Shown one piece after another: positions 31,548 through 41,031 of a DNA stretch of 58,709 nt. A program made the position numbers and the translations under genes. Position 1 is the stretch's first letter, and each line of letters opens with the position of its first letter. The notes below the pieces were generated by a model. That model searched no databases. It worked only from the letters and a program-made list of their open reading frames with translations, and was not told where the DNA came from. The DNA lies in the NCBI RefSeq assembly GCF_000468095.1, contig NZ_ASZC01000025.1, positions 1 through 58,709 on the forward strand, written 5' to 3'. The stretch is from Pantoea sp. AS-PWVM4 (lineage in GTDB: Bacteria; Pseudomonadota; Gammaproteobacteria; Enterobacterales; Enterobacteriaceae).

Positions 31548-32745
31548 AACGGCTGACAATCTCGTCTAATAATTGTTGGCCAAGGAGCGTCTTATCACTG
31601 AGCGGTAAGACTTTTTCTCCTTCCTGCCAAAAAAGGTGAAGAGCATTGGTGTCGCTATTGAACCCCTGGCCCGCTTTTGCCACATCATTGGCGCAAATCA
31701 GGTCGAGATTTTTACGTACCCGTTTTTGCCGCGCGTATTCTTCCACATTCCGGGTTTCGGCGGCAAACCCGACGACATAGGGACGGCCCTCTTTGAGTGC
31801 CGCCACCCCCGCCACGATGTCGGGATTCTTCACCAGTTGCAGTGTGACATTATCATCGCCACCCTGTTTTTTGATTTTCTCTGCGGCAATATTTGCCGCC
31901 CGGTAGTCTGCCACGGCTGCGCTGGCAATGAAAATATGTTGTTGGCTGATTTGCGCCATCACTGCCGCTTCCATCTCCTGAGCACTAGTGACATCCACGC
32001 GCTGCACCCATGCGGGTGTGGGCAACGTGACCGGACCGGCAACCAACGTCACTTTCGCCCCGCGTCTGGCGGCGGCGGCGGCAATGGCAAACCCCATTTT
32101 ACCCGAGCTGTGATTGGTGATGTAACGTACCGGGTCGAGAGCCTCACGGGTCGGACCGGCGGTGATCATAATGTTGAGATGTTGCAGATCGTTGACGGGT
32201 GCGGCCCATTCCAGCGCATAAGCTACAATCGCCAGCGGATCGAGCATCCGTCCCGGTCCGATATCCCCACAGGCCTGGCTGCCGCTGTCTGGTCCCCAAA
32301 TCAACACACCACGCGCATGCAGGCGTTGCAGATTCTCCTGCGTAATGGCAGCGCGATACATTTGCTGATTCATGGCAGGCACGATGGCAATCGGGGCTGC
32401 GGTTGCCAGACAGGTTGTGGTCACCAGATCGTTCGCCATGCCAGCGGTGACGCGGGCAATCAGGTCTGCGGTAGCCGGTGCCAGCAAAATCAGGTCTGCC
32501 CATTTCGCCAGCTCAATGTGGCCCATTGCGGCTTCGGCTGCCGGGTCAAGCAGATCGTCAAATACCGGATACCCCGACACGGCCTGGAGGCTGAGGGGCG
32601 TAATAAACGCTTTGGCCGCTTCGGTCATCATCACACGCACATCGGCACCGCGATCGCGTAATCGTCTTACCAGTTCCGGTGCTTTATAGGCTGCAATGCC
32701 GCCACTTACGCCCAGCAGAACTTTTTTTCCGGCTAATCCCGTCAT
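31525..32745 (-). CDS. coaBC: Bifunctional phosphopantothenoylcysteine decarboxylase / phosphopantothenate-cysteine ligase
   Basis: CoaBC (Dfp) performs two steps of coenzyme A synthesis. The N-terminal FMN-dependent CoaC domain (LGVSGGIAAYKAPELVRRLR, PAMNQQMY, GSQACGDIGPGRM) decarboxylates, and the C-terminal CoaB domain (ITAGPTREALDPVRYITNHSSGKMG, AAVADYR, KIKK) joins cysteine using CTP. I chose the ATG at 32745, giving 406 aa as in E. coli, over a TTG two codons upstream. It is divergent from radC. Confidence 0.96.
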   Translation of the reverse strand: MTGLAGKKVLLGVSGGIAAYKAPELVRRLRDRGADVRVMMTEAAKAFITPLSLQAVSGYPVFDDLLDPAAEAAMGHIELAKWADLILLAPATADLIARVTAGMANDLVTTTCLATAAPIAIVPAMNQQMYRAAITQENLQRLHARGVLIWGPDSGSQACGDIGPGRMLDPLAIVAYALEWAAPVNDLQHLNIMITAGPTREALDPVRYITNHSSGKMGFAIAAAAARRGAKVTLVAGPVTLPTPAWVQRVDVTSAQEMEAAVMAQISQQHIFIASAAVADYRAANIAAEKIKKQGGDDNVTLQLVKNPDIVAGVAALKEGRPYVVGFAAETRNVEEYARQKRVRKNLDLICANDVAKAGQGFNSDTNALHLFWQEGEKVLPLSDKTLLGQQLLDEIVSRYDEKNRR

Positions 32746-32938
32746 TTTCAATCGCCTCGGTTCAACGCAGATTGCCGCGCCAGGCGCGGCAGATAACGCA
32801 ACTTTACCACAAAAACCACTCGCGCCATTTTCACGGGTTGCGACCTTTGCGAGGCGGCTCTGAAAACCCCATCAACTGGCTGGATTTCACCACGTTGCTG
32901 GTTCAGGATGGCCGCAACGCAGGGAAGAGGGCGTAATC

Positions 32939-33592
32939 ATGGAACTGGCACCAAGAGAGAAACTGGCGTCGAAGGGCGCTGAAGCGCTGAATGATGAGGA
33001 GCTGCTGGCGATTTTTTTACGTACCGGTTCCTGCGGTGTCAGCGTTATGGCGCTGGCGCGACAGATGCTGAATAAATTTGGCTCACTGTATGATGTCTTG
33101 AGCGCCAACCAGGAGCAGTTGGCGGATACTAAAGGTGTTGGGGTAGCCAAGATTACTCAGCTTCAGGCGGTGGCTGAGACAGCAAGGCGCTTCTTTGCCA
33201 GCCAGTTGGCGCGTGAAAACGTGATGGAAAACCCGCAGGTGACACGCCACTACCTGCAAAGCGTGTTGGCGCATCAGGAACGGGAAATTTTTATGGCGCT
33301 GTTTCTCGACAATCAACACCGCGTTTTACAGGCGCAAAAAATGTTTTCCGGCTCGATAAACAGCGTGGAAGTCCATCCGCGCGAAATTGTGCGTGAAGCG
33401 CTAAAACTCAATGCGGCGGCAGTGATTCTGGCACACAATCACCCTTCAGGCATTGCCGAACCCAGCCGCGCTGACCGGGAAATTACCCAAAGAATCAGCA
33501 AGGCGTGTACGCTGCTGAATATCCGACTGCTTGATCATCTGGTGATCGGTCATGGCGAGTTTACGTCCTTTGCCGAGCGTGGCTGGCTGTAA
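32939..33592 (+). CDS. radC: RadC-family JAB1/MPN domain protein
   Basis: The 217-aa protein has an N-terminal helix-hairpin-helix region (TKGVGVAKITQLQAV) and a C-terminal JAMM domain with the metal motif HNHPSG followed ten residues later by Asp (EPSRADREI). RadC was once linked to DNA repair in E. coli, but this was not upheld, and function is uncertain. Compared with E. coli, the N-terminus is a few residues shorter (MELAPREKL). AGGGAAGAGG precedes the ATG. Confidence 0.93.
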   Translation: MELAPREKLASKGAEALNDEELLAIFLRTGSCGVSVMALARQMLNKFGSLYDVLSANQEQLADTKGVGVAKITQLQAVAETARRFFASQLARENVMENPQVTRHYLQSVLAHQEREIFMALFLDNQHRVLQAQKMFSGSINSVEVHPREIVREALKLNAAAVILAHNHPSGIAEPSRADREITQRISKACTLLNIRLLDHLVIGHGEFTSFAERGWL

Positions 33593-33662
33593 TTCTGGTG
33601 ACGAAACCGGCGGGAACGGTGTGTTTTTGCGCGATCCATAGGGATCTTTATTTGTTCGGGAC

Positions 33663-33691
33663 TTGAGCACCAGCGCTGACCGGCGTATACT
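33663..33691 (+). promoter_or_regulatory. Predicted sigma-70 promoter of rpmB-rpmG
   Basis: TTGAGC (33663-33668) and TATACT (33686-33691) are separated by 17 bp. The promoter lies about 145 bp before rpmB, leaving a G+C-rich, structured leader. Match to consensus is good but the activity is inferred. Confidence 0.6.
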
Positions 33692-33835
33692 ACGCCACCT
33701 TTGAGAATCTCGGGTTTGGCGTTTGGGCCAGCTTAGCGGGTTCACATGGAACTCGCCTGGGCGGGCTAAGGCCTGACGAGGCGGCCAAAACCTAGTTTTT
33801 AAAGCTCGAGCTGATTTGATTTTTGGAGAATAGAC

Positions 33836-34072
33836 ATGTCACGAGTCTGCCAGGTAACTGGAAAGCGTCCGGTGACCGGTAACAACCGTTCCCACGCATT
33901 GAACGCGACGAAACGCCGTTTCCTGCCGAACCTGCACTCACACCGTTTCTGGGTTGAGAGCGAGAAGCGCTTCGTTACTCTGCGTGTATCTGCTAAAGGT
34001 ATGCGTGTTATTGATAAGAAGGGCATCGATACGGTTCTGGCCGAAATCCGCGCCCGTGGTGAGAAGTACTAA
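33836..34072 (+). CDS. rpmB: 50S ribosomal protein bL28
   Basis: The 78-aa basic protein MSRVCQVTGKRPVTGNN...ARGEKY is the large-subunit protein bL28, nearly identical to E. coli. GGAG lies 8 bases upstream of the ATG. It forms an operon with rpmG, 11 bp downstream, and possibly mutM. Confidence 0.98.
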   Translation: MSRVCQVTGKRPVTGNNRSHALNATKRRFLPNLHSHRFWVESEKRFVTLRVSAKGMRVIDKKGIDTVLAEIRARGEKY

Positions 34073-34080
34073 GGAACTGA

Positions 34081-34251
<171 letters not shown>

Positions 34252-34266
34252 TTTTAGTGTTCTGCG

Positions 34267-34294
34267 AAAAACCCGGCTTCGGCCGGGTTTTTTG
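34267..34294 (+). terminator. Terminator after rpmG
   Basis: ACCCGGC (34271-34277), loop TTCG, and GCCGGGT (34282-34288), flanked by A-run and T-run, form a strong stem with a stable tetraloop. Because mutM begins 27 bp later, mutM must have its own promoter or be expressed by read-through. Confidence 0.88.
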
Positions 34295-34320
34295 TTTCTG
34301 CGGTTCGTTGAGGAGATGAG

Positions 34321-35130
34321 ATGCCTGAATTACCCGAGGTAGAAACCAGCCGACGCGGCATAGAACCCCATTTAGTGGGCGAAACCATTCTGCACGCCGT
34401 CGTGCGCAATTCCCGCTTGCGCTGGCCTGTTTCCAGCGAAATCCACGCGCTAAGCGACCAGCCGGTTCTGAGTGTACAGCGTCGTGCGAAATATCTGCTG
34501 CTGGAGTTGCCGCATGGCTGGATTATCATTCATCTCGGCATGTCCGGTAGCCTGCGCATGCTTCCCGGCGAACTGCCACCGGCCAAGCATGACCATGTTG
34601 ATTTGGTGATGAGGAATGGCAAAGTGTTGCGTTATACCGATCCGCGTCGCTTTGGTGCCTGGCTGTGGGCTCATGACCTGGCGGGCAGTAGCGTGCTGGC
34701 GCATCTCGGTCCGGAACCACTCAGCGAAGAATTTGATGGCGATTATCTGTTTGAAAAATCTCGCGGTAAACGCACGGTGATCAAACAATGGCTGATGGAT
34801 AACAAAGTGGTTGTGGGCGTGGGAAACATTTACGCCAGCGAATCGCTGTTTACTGCCGGGATCATCCCTGATCGTCCGGCGATGAGCCTGAGCCAGACTG
34901 AAGCGACGCTATTGGCCAATACCATCAAGGCAGTATTGTTACGCTCGATTGAGCAGGGCGGCACGACGTTGCGTGATTTTCTGCAAACCGACGGCAAGCC
35001 AGGCTATTTTGCCCAGGAATTACAGGTTTATGGTCGGGCCGGTGAGCCGTGCCGTGCCTGCGGCACGCCAATCGTCAGTGGCAAGCATGGGCAACGCAGC
35101 ACCTTCTGGTGTCCACGCTGCCAGCATTAA
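34321..35130 (+). CDS. mutM: Formamidopyrimidine-DNA glycosylase
   Basis: MutM (Fpg) removes 8-oxoguanine and formamidopyrimidines and nicks the abasic site. The mature N-terminus PELPEVE provides the catalytic proline (Pro2) and Glu3. The helix-two-turn-helix region and C-terminal zinc finger (CRACGTPI...TFWCPRCQ) are intact. Length is 269 aa. Its stop overlaps the convergent coaD stop by 3 bp. Confidence 0.97.
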   Translation: MPELPEVETSRRGIEPHLVGETILHAVVRNSRLRWPVSSEIHALSDQPVLSVQRRAKYLLLELPHGWIIIHLGMSGSLRMLPGELPPAKHDHVDLVMRNGKVLRYTDPRRFGAWLWAHDLAGSSVLAHLGPEPLSEEFDGDYLFEKSRGKRTVIKQWLMDNKVVVGVGNIYASESLFTAGIIPDRPAMSLSQTEATLLANTIKAVLLRSIEQGGTTLRDFLQTDGKPGYFAQELQVYGRAGEPCRACGTPIVSGKHGQRSTFWCPRCQH

Positions 35131-35612
35131 GGCTGCGCTAACTTACTCAGCAGTGCCTGATGTACCACGGCAGGTAGAAATGCCTGCACGTCGCCCTGGT
35201 GACGTGCCACTTCTTTCACCAGCGAAGATGAAACAAACGAGAAACCTTCGGATGGCATCAGAAACACGCTTTCGAGGTCAGGCAGCAGATGGCGATTCAT
35301 ATGTGCCAGCTGTAGCTCATATTCGAAGTCGGAGACAGCACGCAGGCCACGCACCAACACATTCGCCTGTTGAGCCTTGGCGAAATTCGCCATCAAATCG
35401 CTGAAGCCGATCACCTCAACATTTCCCAGATGCGCCGTGACCTGGCGTGCCAGATCAACACGTTCATCCAGGCTGAACAGCGGCTTTTTACTCGGACTGG
35501 CGGCAATTGCCAGCACGATGTGGTCGAACATCCGGGCAGCGCGTGTGACGATATCCAGATGACCGAGAGTAATGGGATCGAAGGTGCCGGGATAAATCGC
35601 TTTGGTGCTCAT
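35127..35612 (-). CDS. coaD: Phosphopantetheine adenylyltransferase
   Basis: CoaD transfers AMP from ATP to 4'-phosphopantetheine, the penultimate CoA step. The 161-aa nucleotidyltransferase has the GTFDPITLGHLDIV motif (T/HxGH) at residues 9-22 and SSSLVKEVA near the C-terminus. The ATG at 35612 overlaps the waaE stop (ATGA); the ORF is open 12 codons further but that part is inside waaE. It is the last gene of the waaA-waaE-coaD run. Confidence 0.96.
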   Translation of the reverse strand: MSTKAIYPGTFDPITLGHLDIVTRAARMFDHIVLAIAASPSKKPLFSLDERVDLARQVTAHLGNVEVIGFSDLMANFAKAQQANVLVRGLRAVSDFEYELQLAHMNRHLLPDLESVFLMPSEGFSFVSSSLVKEVARHQGDVQAFLPAVVHQALLSKLAQP

Positions 35613-36385
35613 ACGCGGCCTTGTGTTGAGGTGTGATGCAGCGCCCACAGCGCCGAATATTTATTGAAGGTGTACTGCGCGTTAACCACAGCCAGAATCC
35701 AGCCTTGTTTACCATCAAGGAAACCCGCACGCAGCAGCAAGGTTTTCAGAAATGCCCCAAGCGTGTGACTGAAGATGGAGAAAATTCCGCAGCGTTTGCC
35801 GCGCTGAAAGCGCTCCTGCGCCCAGGCTTCAGCGTAGTTCAACTGTTTGCGCTGGAACACCACCAAATCGCGGCAGGTCAGATGCTGTAAATCCCCCTCC
35901 AGCCTGACGACCGGGGCACCTTGTGTTTCCAGCGACTCATGCACCAGATTATCGTTGTAGTTCAGGTGGCGCGGATACAGGCGCATCACGCGATCGGGAT
36001 ACCAGCCGCTGTGCCGCATAAAGCGGCCAAGAAACAGGTTGCTGCGGTTCAGGCTGTAGACGGTAGCGGCAGGAGGCTGCGCCAACACCTGCTCGATGGC
36101 GTGGCGTAGCGGCGGGGTAACGCGCTCATCGGCATCGATCATCAAAATCATATCGCCACTGGCCCTGGCTTGTGCGCGCTGACGCTGTTTGCCAAATCCT
36201 GCCCAGGCTTCCGCCTGGTAAACCTGCGCGCCATGCTGACGAGCAACCTCAGCGGTTGCATCATGGCTACCGGAATCCAGCACCACGATCTCATCCGCCC
36301 AACTGACGGAAGCCAATGCCTCCGGCAGCAGTTCCGCTTCATTTTTGGCGATCATCACCACGGAGAGACGTTGGCGTTGCGACAT
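35609..36385 (-). CDS. waaE: LPS core glycosyltransferase WaaE (KdtX), GT2 family
   Basis: The 258-aa GT2 enzyme has the N-terminal SVVMIAKNEAELLPEAL, the nucleotide-binding DSGSHDATAEVA and the metal motif MIDADERV. It corresponds to KdtX/WaaE of Klebsiella and Serratia, which adds a beta-1,4-glucose to L,D-heptose I. Gene order waaA-waaE-coaD is the same as there and differs from E. coli, which lacks waaE. Its ATG shares a base with the waaA stop (TAATG). Confidence 0.88.
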   Translation of the reverse strand: MSQRQRLSVVMIAKNEAELLPEALASVSWADEIVVLDSGSHDATAEVARQHGAQVYQAEAWAGFGKQRQRAQARASGDMILMIDADERVTPPLRHAIEQVLAQPPAATVYSLNRSNLFLGRFMRHSGWYPDRVMRLYPRHLNYNDNLVHESLETQGAPVVRLEGDLQHLTCRDLVVFQRKQLNYAEAWAQERFQRGKRCGIFSIFSHTLGAFLKTLLLRAGFLDGKQGWILAVVNAQYTFNKYSALWALHHTSTQGRV

Positions 36386-37659
36386 TAGTGTGCTCGCGGT
36401 GGCAAATGGGGTTCGAGTAAATGTAGCAGACGCTGTAATGCGCCCTGATTTTGATGCAGTACGTCAACGGCGTGGCGACCATAGTAGCGACGATAGTCAT
36501 CATCCTGTAGCAGATTGGCGACTTCTTTCTCCAGTGACACCACATCGGTCACGGTAATCAGCCCTTCCGCCTGTTGCAGCCTGGCGCAGATATCTTTGAA
36601 GTTCCAGATATGCGGGCCCATCAGTACCGGAATCGCATGGGCGGCGGGTTCGAGCGGGTTATGACCGCCACGTTCCACCAGGCTGCCGCCGACAAAGGCC
36701 AGATCGGCAATCCCGTACAACAACATCAGTTCACCCATGGTATCGCCAATCACCACCTGCGTGGCGCTGGAAGGGATCTCGCCGCTGCTGCGTAGCGTAA
36801 AACTGAAACCACGCTTCTGCGTCAGTTCACAGGCATCTTTAAAACGTTCCGGATGGCGCGGTACCAGAATCAACAGCAGGTCGGGAAATTGCGCCAACAG
36901 ACGGCGATGTGCATCCAGCACAATCGCTTCTTCGCCATCGTGGGTGCTGGTGGCAATCCACACCGGGCGACGCGGTGCCCACTGGCGACGTAGCGTGACG
37001 GCTTTAGCTGCCAGCTCCGGCGTAACTGAGATATCAAACTTCAGGCTACCGGTGACCGCCAGATGCGAACGTTTTAGCCCGAGGCTGAGAAAACGGTCGC
37101 CATCTTCCTGATTCTGCGCCGCAATCAAAGTGATGCGTTGCAGCAGGTCGCGCATAAAGCCGCCCAGCTTTTTGTAGCCTTTCGCGGAACGTTCCGAGAG
37201 ACGCGCATTGGCAATCACTAACGGGATCTGACGCTGATGCAGAATACGGATAATGTTGGGCCACAGCTCGGTTTCCATGATGATCACCAGTCTGGGATTG
37301 ACCGTATCAAGGAAACGATTGATGGCGCCCGGCAGATCGTAAGGCAGATAAACGTGATGCACATCTTTGCCAAACGCCGATTGTGCACGTTCTGAACCGG
37401 TGGGTGTCATGGTGGTCACGGTAATCGGCAGTGTCGGGTAGCGATGGCGCAACGCGCGCACCAGCGGCACCGCAGCGAGGGTTTCTCCCACCGAAACTGA
37501 ATGCAGCACAATGCCGTTCGGCTCGACTTTTCCACTGCAATAGCCATAGCGCTCCGCCCAGCGTTTGCGATACGCCGGGGCTTTTCGACCGCGCAGCCAC
37601 AGGCGCAGCCAGATAAGAGGCTGGATCAGATAGAGCAGGGCTGTGTATAGAATCGTCAT
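36385..37659 (-). CDS. waaA: Kdo transferase WaaA
   Basis: WaaA adds two Kdo sugars from CMP-Kdo to lipid IVA, an essential early step of LPS assembly that provides the substrate of LpxL/LpxP acyltransferases. The 424-aa GT30 enzyme has an N-terminal membrane anchor (ILYTALLYLIQPLIWLRL), the acceptor-base region around LHSVSVGET, and the C-terminal GGSLVERGGHNPLEPAA motif. It lies near the 3' end of the core cluster. Confidence 0.97.
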   Translation of the reverse strand: MTILYTALLYLIQPLIWLRLWLRGRKAPAYRKRWAERYGYCSGKVEPNGIVLHSVSVGETLAAVPLVRALRHRYPTLPITVTTMTPTGSERAQSAFGKDVHHVYLPYDLPGAINRFLDTVNPRLVIIMETELWPNIIRILHQRQIPLVIANARLSERSAKGYKKLGGFMRDLLQRITLIAAQNQEDGDRFLSLGLKRSHLAVTGSLKFDISVTPELAAKAVTLRRQWAPRRPVWIATSTHDGEEAIVLDAHRRLLAQFPDLLLILVPRHPERFKDACELTQKRGFSFTLRSSGEIPSSATQVVIGDTMGELMLLYGIADLAFVGGSLVERGGHNPLEPAAHAIPVLMGPHIWNFKDICARLQQAEGLITVTDVVSLEKEVANLLQDDDYRRYYGRHAVDVLHQNQGALQRLLHLLEPHLPPRAH

Positions 37660-37751
37660 AGTTATCGTTACGACAGGTTCGCGTCAAAAAGCATAAGAAA
37701 TCAAGATGACGGCATGTTATCAGAAACCTGACGCCTGCTCATACCCCTTCG

Positions 37752-38885
37752 TCAAACAGGCTTAAGCACTTGCTGGTAAAGCGAGGTCAGCGCTTGTGCC
37801 AGTCGTTGTGGACCATAAGGTTCAATTCTGCGGCGTGCGGCCTCACCCAGTGCGGAGTTCTGCGAAAGTGATGGAATTGCCAGCACGGCTTCATTCAACG
37901 CTTTGATATCCAAAGCATCACATACGAATCCTTCCTGACCAGCCTGAATGAATTCAGCGCCGCCGCAACCGGTACTGGTGATCACCGCCAACCCGCAGGC
38001 CATGGCTTCCAGCACCACATTCGGAAAAGGATCATAGAGTGTCGGCAGCAGCAAGGCATCGGCAGCATGATAGAAAGGCTGCACGTCCTGCTGTACACCA
38101 ACAAATCTCAGGCGATCCAGACAATTCAGTTGGTTAGCCAGCTGCTGATAACGCGACATCTGCTTGTCCTGGCCGACGACAACCAGGAAGCGATCGCTGC
38201 GCGCAACGGCTTCAATTGCCGCTTTTAAGCCTTTGCGTTCAAAACCGGAGCCGACATAAATCATCACCGTCGCGTTCTGCGGCAGCCGGAGCTGCTGGCG
38301 TGATATGTCGCGCTGTGCTGCGGTAGCCGGTTGAAAACGTTGGCTATCAATAGCGTTGTGAATGACATGGATCTTGCTGGCATCTAACGAGAAACAACGC
38401 AAAATATCCTGCTTTACCATCTCTGAATTACAGATTACCGCTTTCAGCGACGGTGCATTGAACATTTCGCGTTCGGCCTGTAATACGTAGCGATGATAAG
38501 GGCTAAGCGAGGCGCTCAGGCGCTGCCATGATGAGACAATACGCGCGCGTTGCTCCAGCCAGACACGATGCACGCCATCGCCTGCGCGAAAGATATCGCA
38601 ACCCGCAATACGCTCGTGGCTCTGCACGATATCAAACTTTTCCCGTTCCCAGCAGGCGCGGGCGGCCACGGCAAAGCCACGCTCACGCGAGACACGGCCA
38701 AATTTGGTCGGATTGCAAATGTGCAAATGCCAGGCCGGGTTTGGCGTGCCTTGCCAGCTGCGAGTAATGATATTGAGGTCCAGTTGCTCACTGTCCAGTG
38801 CTTCCAGCGCGCGCGAAATAAAGCGCTCGGCCCCGCCGTCCGGACGATACTTCTGCCGGACAATTGCCAGGCGTAGCTTAGTCAT
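37752..38885 (-). CDS. LPS core glycosyltransferase, GT4 family (WabG/WabH-like)
   Basis: The 377-aa GT-B enzyme starts MTKLRLAIVRQKYRPDGGAERF, with the GT4 signature DGGAERF, a nucleotide-sugar region IYVGSGFERKG and the EX7E-like end PTLYDPFPNVVLEAMACGL. The QKYRPDGGAERF opening is shared by non-E. coli core enzymes such as WabG/WabH of Klebsiella and Serratia; E. coli WaaG is clearly different. I cannot tell which sugar is transferred (GalA or GlcN are the candidates). I chose the ATG at 38885, overlapping the waaQ stop by 8 bp, over an extension of 12 codons. Confidence 0.8.
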   Translation of the reverse strand: MTKLRLAIVRQKYRPDGGAERFISRALEALDSEQLDLNIITRSWQGTPNPAWHLHICNPTKFGRVSRERGFAVAARACWEREKFDIVQSHERIAGCDIFRAGDGVHRVWLEQRARIVSSWQRLSASLSPYHRYVLQAEREMFNAPSLKAVICNSEMVKQDILRCFSLDASKIHVIHNAIDSQRFQPATAAQRDISRQQLRLPQNATVMIYVGSGFERKGLKAAIEAVARSDRFLVVVGQDKQMSRYQQLANQLNCLDRLRFVGVQQDVQPFYHAADALLLPTLYDPFPNVVLEAMACGLAVITSTGCGGAEFIQAGQEGFVCDALDIKALNEAVLAIPSLSQNSALGEAARRRIEPYGPQRLAQALTSLYQQVLKPV

Positions 38886-39954
38886 GCAAAAAACTCCTTG
38901 CCGCGGCGACCACATCGGCAACCGGGATGATCGCTAAGTAGCGCTGGTGCGTTTTGGTGTCGATGGAGTCCGGGTCGGGCAGGGGGCCGTAATCACCGGC
39001 CCAGATAATGCGATTGTTATCGCCCCAGGGACGCCAGAACTGTAGCTTGGTGGGGCCGAACAACGCCAGGCAGGGCGTATCAAGCGCGGCAGCCATATGC
39101 ATCGGCGCGGAATCGACACCAATAAACAATCGGGCTTTGGCGATCAGTGCCGCCAGTTGTGGCAAAGAGAATTGACCGGCGAGTGATACGACATTGTCGC
39201 TCTGACACAGGGACCGGATACGTTCAATCATCGCCAACTCTTTTTTATCCGGGGCGGAGGTCAGCACCACGGTATGACCGTCTGCGGCCAGAGCGTCGAT
39301 TAACTGCGCGACTTTTTCATCATCCCAGCATTTGAATTCCCAGCGTGAAGTGGGTTGCACTACCACATAAGGTGCATTGACTTGTTGCCGGGCTAATATT
39401 TCCTGCACTTTTTGCTGGTCGGCGGTGCTGAAATGCATAGACGCTTTGGCCCCTGCCGCGGTGATGCCGAGAGGAGACAGTGCCGACATATTTTGTTCAA
39501 CGGTGTGGAGATTACCGTGATCATCGGTACTCACCAGCAGGTTATGGCACCAGCGCCAGATGGCGCTATCGCGCTTGTGAAAGGCGAAACCAATACGAAC
39601 CGGTGAACCAGAAAGTTTGGTGAGAATGGCGCTACGCCACTGATCCGCCAGATTAATCACCAGATCGTAATGGCACGCGCGTACAGCAGAAATCAACGCA
39701 ACTTCATGGCGGAATTTCTGCCAGCCGCCTTCCTTTTTCCAGTTGCGATCGATGATGTGCAGTTGCCGAATGGCCGGATGAGCTTCCAGCATTGGGCGCG
39801 TTTCTTTATACAACAGGACGTCAATATTGGCTTGTGGGTAACGTTGGCGAAGTGCATTGATCACCGGCGTGGTCAGCAGCATATCGCCATGATGGCGCAG
39901 CTTTATCAGCAGAATATTTTGGGGTGAAAAGTGGTCTGGAATCGGGCTTGCCAT
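38878..39954 (-). CDS. waaQ: LPS heptosyltransferase III WaaQ
   Basis: The 358-aa GT9 protein opens with ILLIKLRHHGDMLLTTPVI, the WaaQ/WaaF/WaaC family motif (KxRxxGDxLLxTP), and ends with a conserved region containing GVDSAPMHMAAAL and LFGPT. WaaQ adds the branch heptose III. The ATG at 39954 is preferred over a TTG five codons upstream. It is followed by the GT4 gene with an 8-bp overlap. Confidence 0.87.
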   Translation of the reverse strand: MASPIPDHFSPQNILLIKLRHHGDMLLTTPVINALRQRYPQANIDVLLYKETRPMLEAHPAIRQLHIIDRNWKKEGGWQKFRHEVALISAVRACHYDLVINLADQWRSAILTKLSGSPVRIGFAFHKRDSAIWRWCHNLLVSTDDHGNLHTVEQNMSALSPLGITAAGAKASMHFSTADQQKVQEILARQQVNAPYVVVQPTSRWEFKCWDDEKVAQLIDALAADGHTVVLTSAPDKKELAMIERIRSLCQSDNVVSLAGQFSLPQLAALIAKARLFIGVDSAPMHMAAALDTPCLALFGPTKLQFWRPWGDNNRIIWAGDYGPLPDPDSIDTKTHQRYLAIIPVADVVAAARSFLHD

Positions 39955-40026
39955 ACTAAATGATCTCAAAATTCAGTGAGCTGATTGTAGGGCAAACCCA
40001 CCAGGGGTGAAAGCCAGGCGCGGCGC

Positions 40027-41022
40027 TTATTTCTTACGCCAGCGATAAAGACGACTTAGCCACAACAGCAACTGATACCATTGCCGGATGCCACGCGCAT
40101 TACGCAGCATACGCCTATGCGTTTGGGTCGCGAAGAGGTCATGAATGATCGCCTGGCGCGCACCCGCATCGGGTTCACGGCGAATACTATGGCAGACGCT
40201 CAACGCTTCGTGCGTAATCTGATAATGAAACGCCGGGTAGATTGTCACTTTATGCTGGTAGCGGGCATTGATCTCCTCCAGCATTTGGGCAATTTTCAGG
40301 TAATGGCGTTGATATGCCACATTCTTTTCACCCGTGCGCTTGCGATTGCTGACAGAACTATCGTGCATGTAATAACGATAAAGCACGCGATCGGTGTAGC
40401 GTACACGTCGAGCGTTGAGCATGAATTCCGTCGTCCAGGGAATATCCTGATGATGTAACCCGGGTTCAAAGTGCAACGGTAGTTGTTCAATTAATTCGCG
40501 ACGATAAATACCCAGCCAAACGACATGCATATAGCGATGGGTTTTCAGCGCCCGATTTAACCATTCCGGGCCACTCAGTACCCCGGTTGACCTTAAGCGG
40601 TCATGGGGTATCAACGGCTTGATAAGTTGGCTGGCTTGAAAGAACCATTCGGCATTGCACTGGGCGGCATCGAGGTTATCACTTTCAGCCATTTCGACTA
40701 AGGTCTGATACATCGTCGGATTCACGGTGTCATCGGCGTCTGGAAACGTCACATATTTGCCGCGTGCTACGGCCAGACCCGCGTTTCGCGCGCGTGATAC
40801 ACCACCGTTCGGTTGATGGATTACCCTCACCTGTGCGTGCTGCTGTGCATAAACATCAGCACGCTCCCCGGAGCCATCGGTAGAACCATCATTGACAATG
40901 ATGATCTCCAGATTGGTCAGCGTCTGCGTCAGCAGTGATTGCATAAAAGAGTCCAGCATCACCCCGGCGTTGTACATTGGGGTGATGATGGAGAGGAGAG
41001 GGAAGGGCATACTTTCTTTCAT
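40027..41022 (-). CDS. waaH: LPS core glycosyltransferase WaaH (YibD), GT2 family
   Basis: The 331-aa GT2 protein aligns closely with E. coli WaaH (YibD), which adds glucuronic acid to heptose III under PmrA/PhoB control. Shared features include EIIIVNDGSTDGS, GKYVTFPDADD with the DAD metal site, the AQCNAEWFF segment, LRSTGVLSGPEWL, FEPGLHHQDIPWTTEFMLNA and SICHSIRREPD-like (SVCHSIRREPD). In E. coli yibD is outside the waa operon; here it is within it. The ATG at 41010 is a possible alternative start. Confidence 0.8.
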   Translation of the reverse strand: MKESMPFPLLSIITPMYNAGVMLDSFMQSLLTQTLTNLEIIIVNDGSTDGSGERADVYAQQHAQVRVIHQPNGGVSRARNAGLAVARGKYVTFPDADDTVNPTMYQTLVEMAESDNLDAAQCNAEWFFQASQLIKPLIPHDRLRSTGVLSGPEWLNRALKTHRYMHVVWLGIYRRELIEQLPLHFEPGLHHQDIPWTTEFMLNARRVRYTDRVLYRYYMHDSSVSNRKRTGEKNVAYQRHYLKIAQMLEEINARYQHKVTIYPAFHYQITHEALSVCHSIRREPDAGARQAIIHDLFATQTHRRMLRNARGIRQWYQLLLWLSRLYRWRKK

Positions 41023-41031
41023 CGCTCGTGT

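Noticed and set aside
37752..38885. E. coli-type WaaG
   Set aside because: The N-terminus and acceptor region differ strongly from WaaG; it looks closer to the WabG/WabH-type GT4 enzymes, so no symbol was given.
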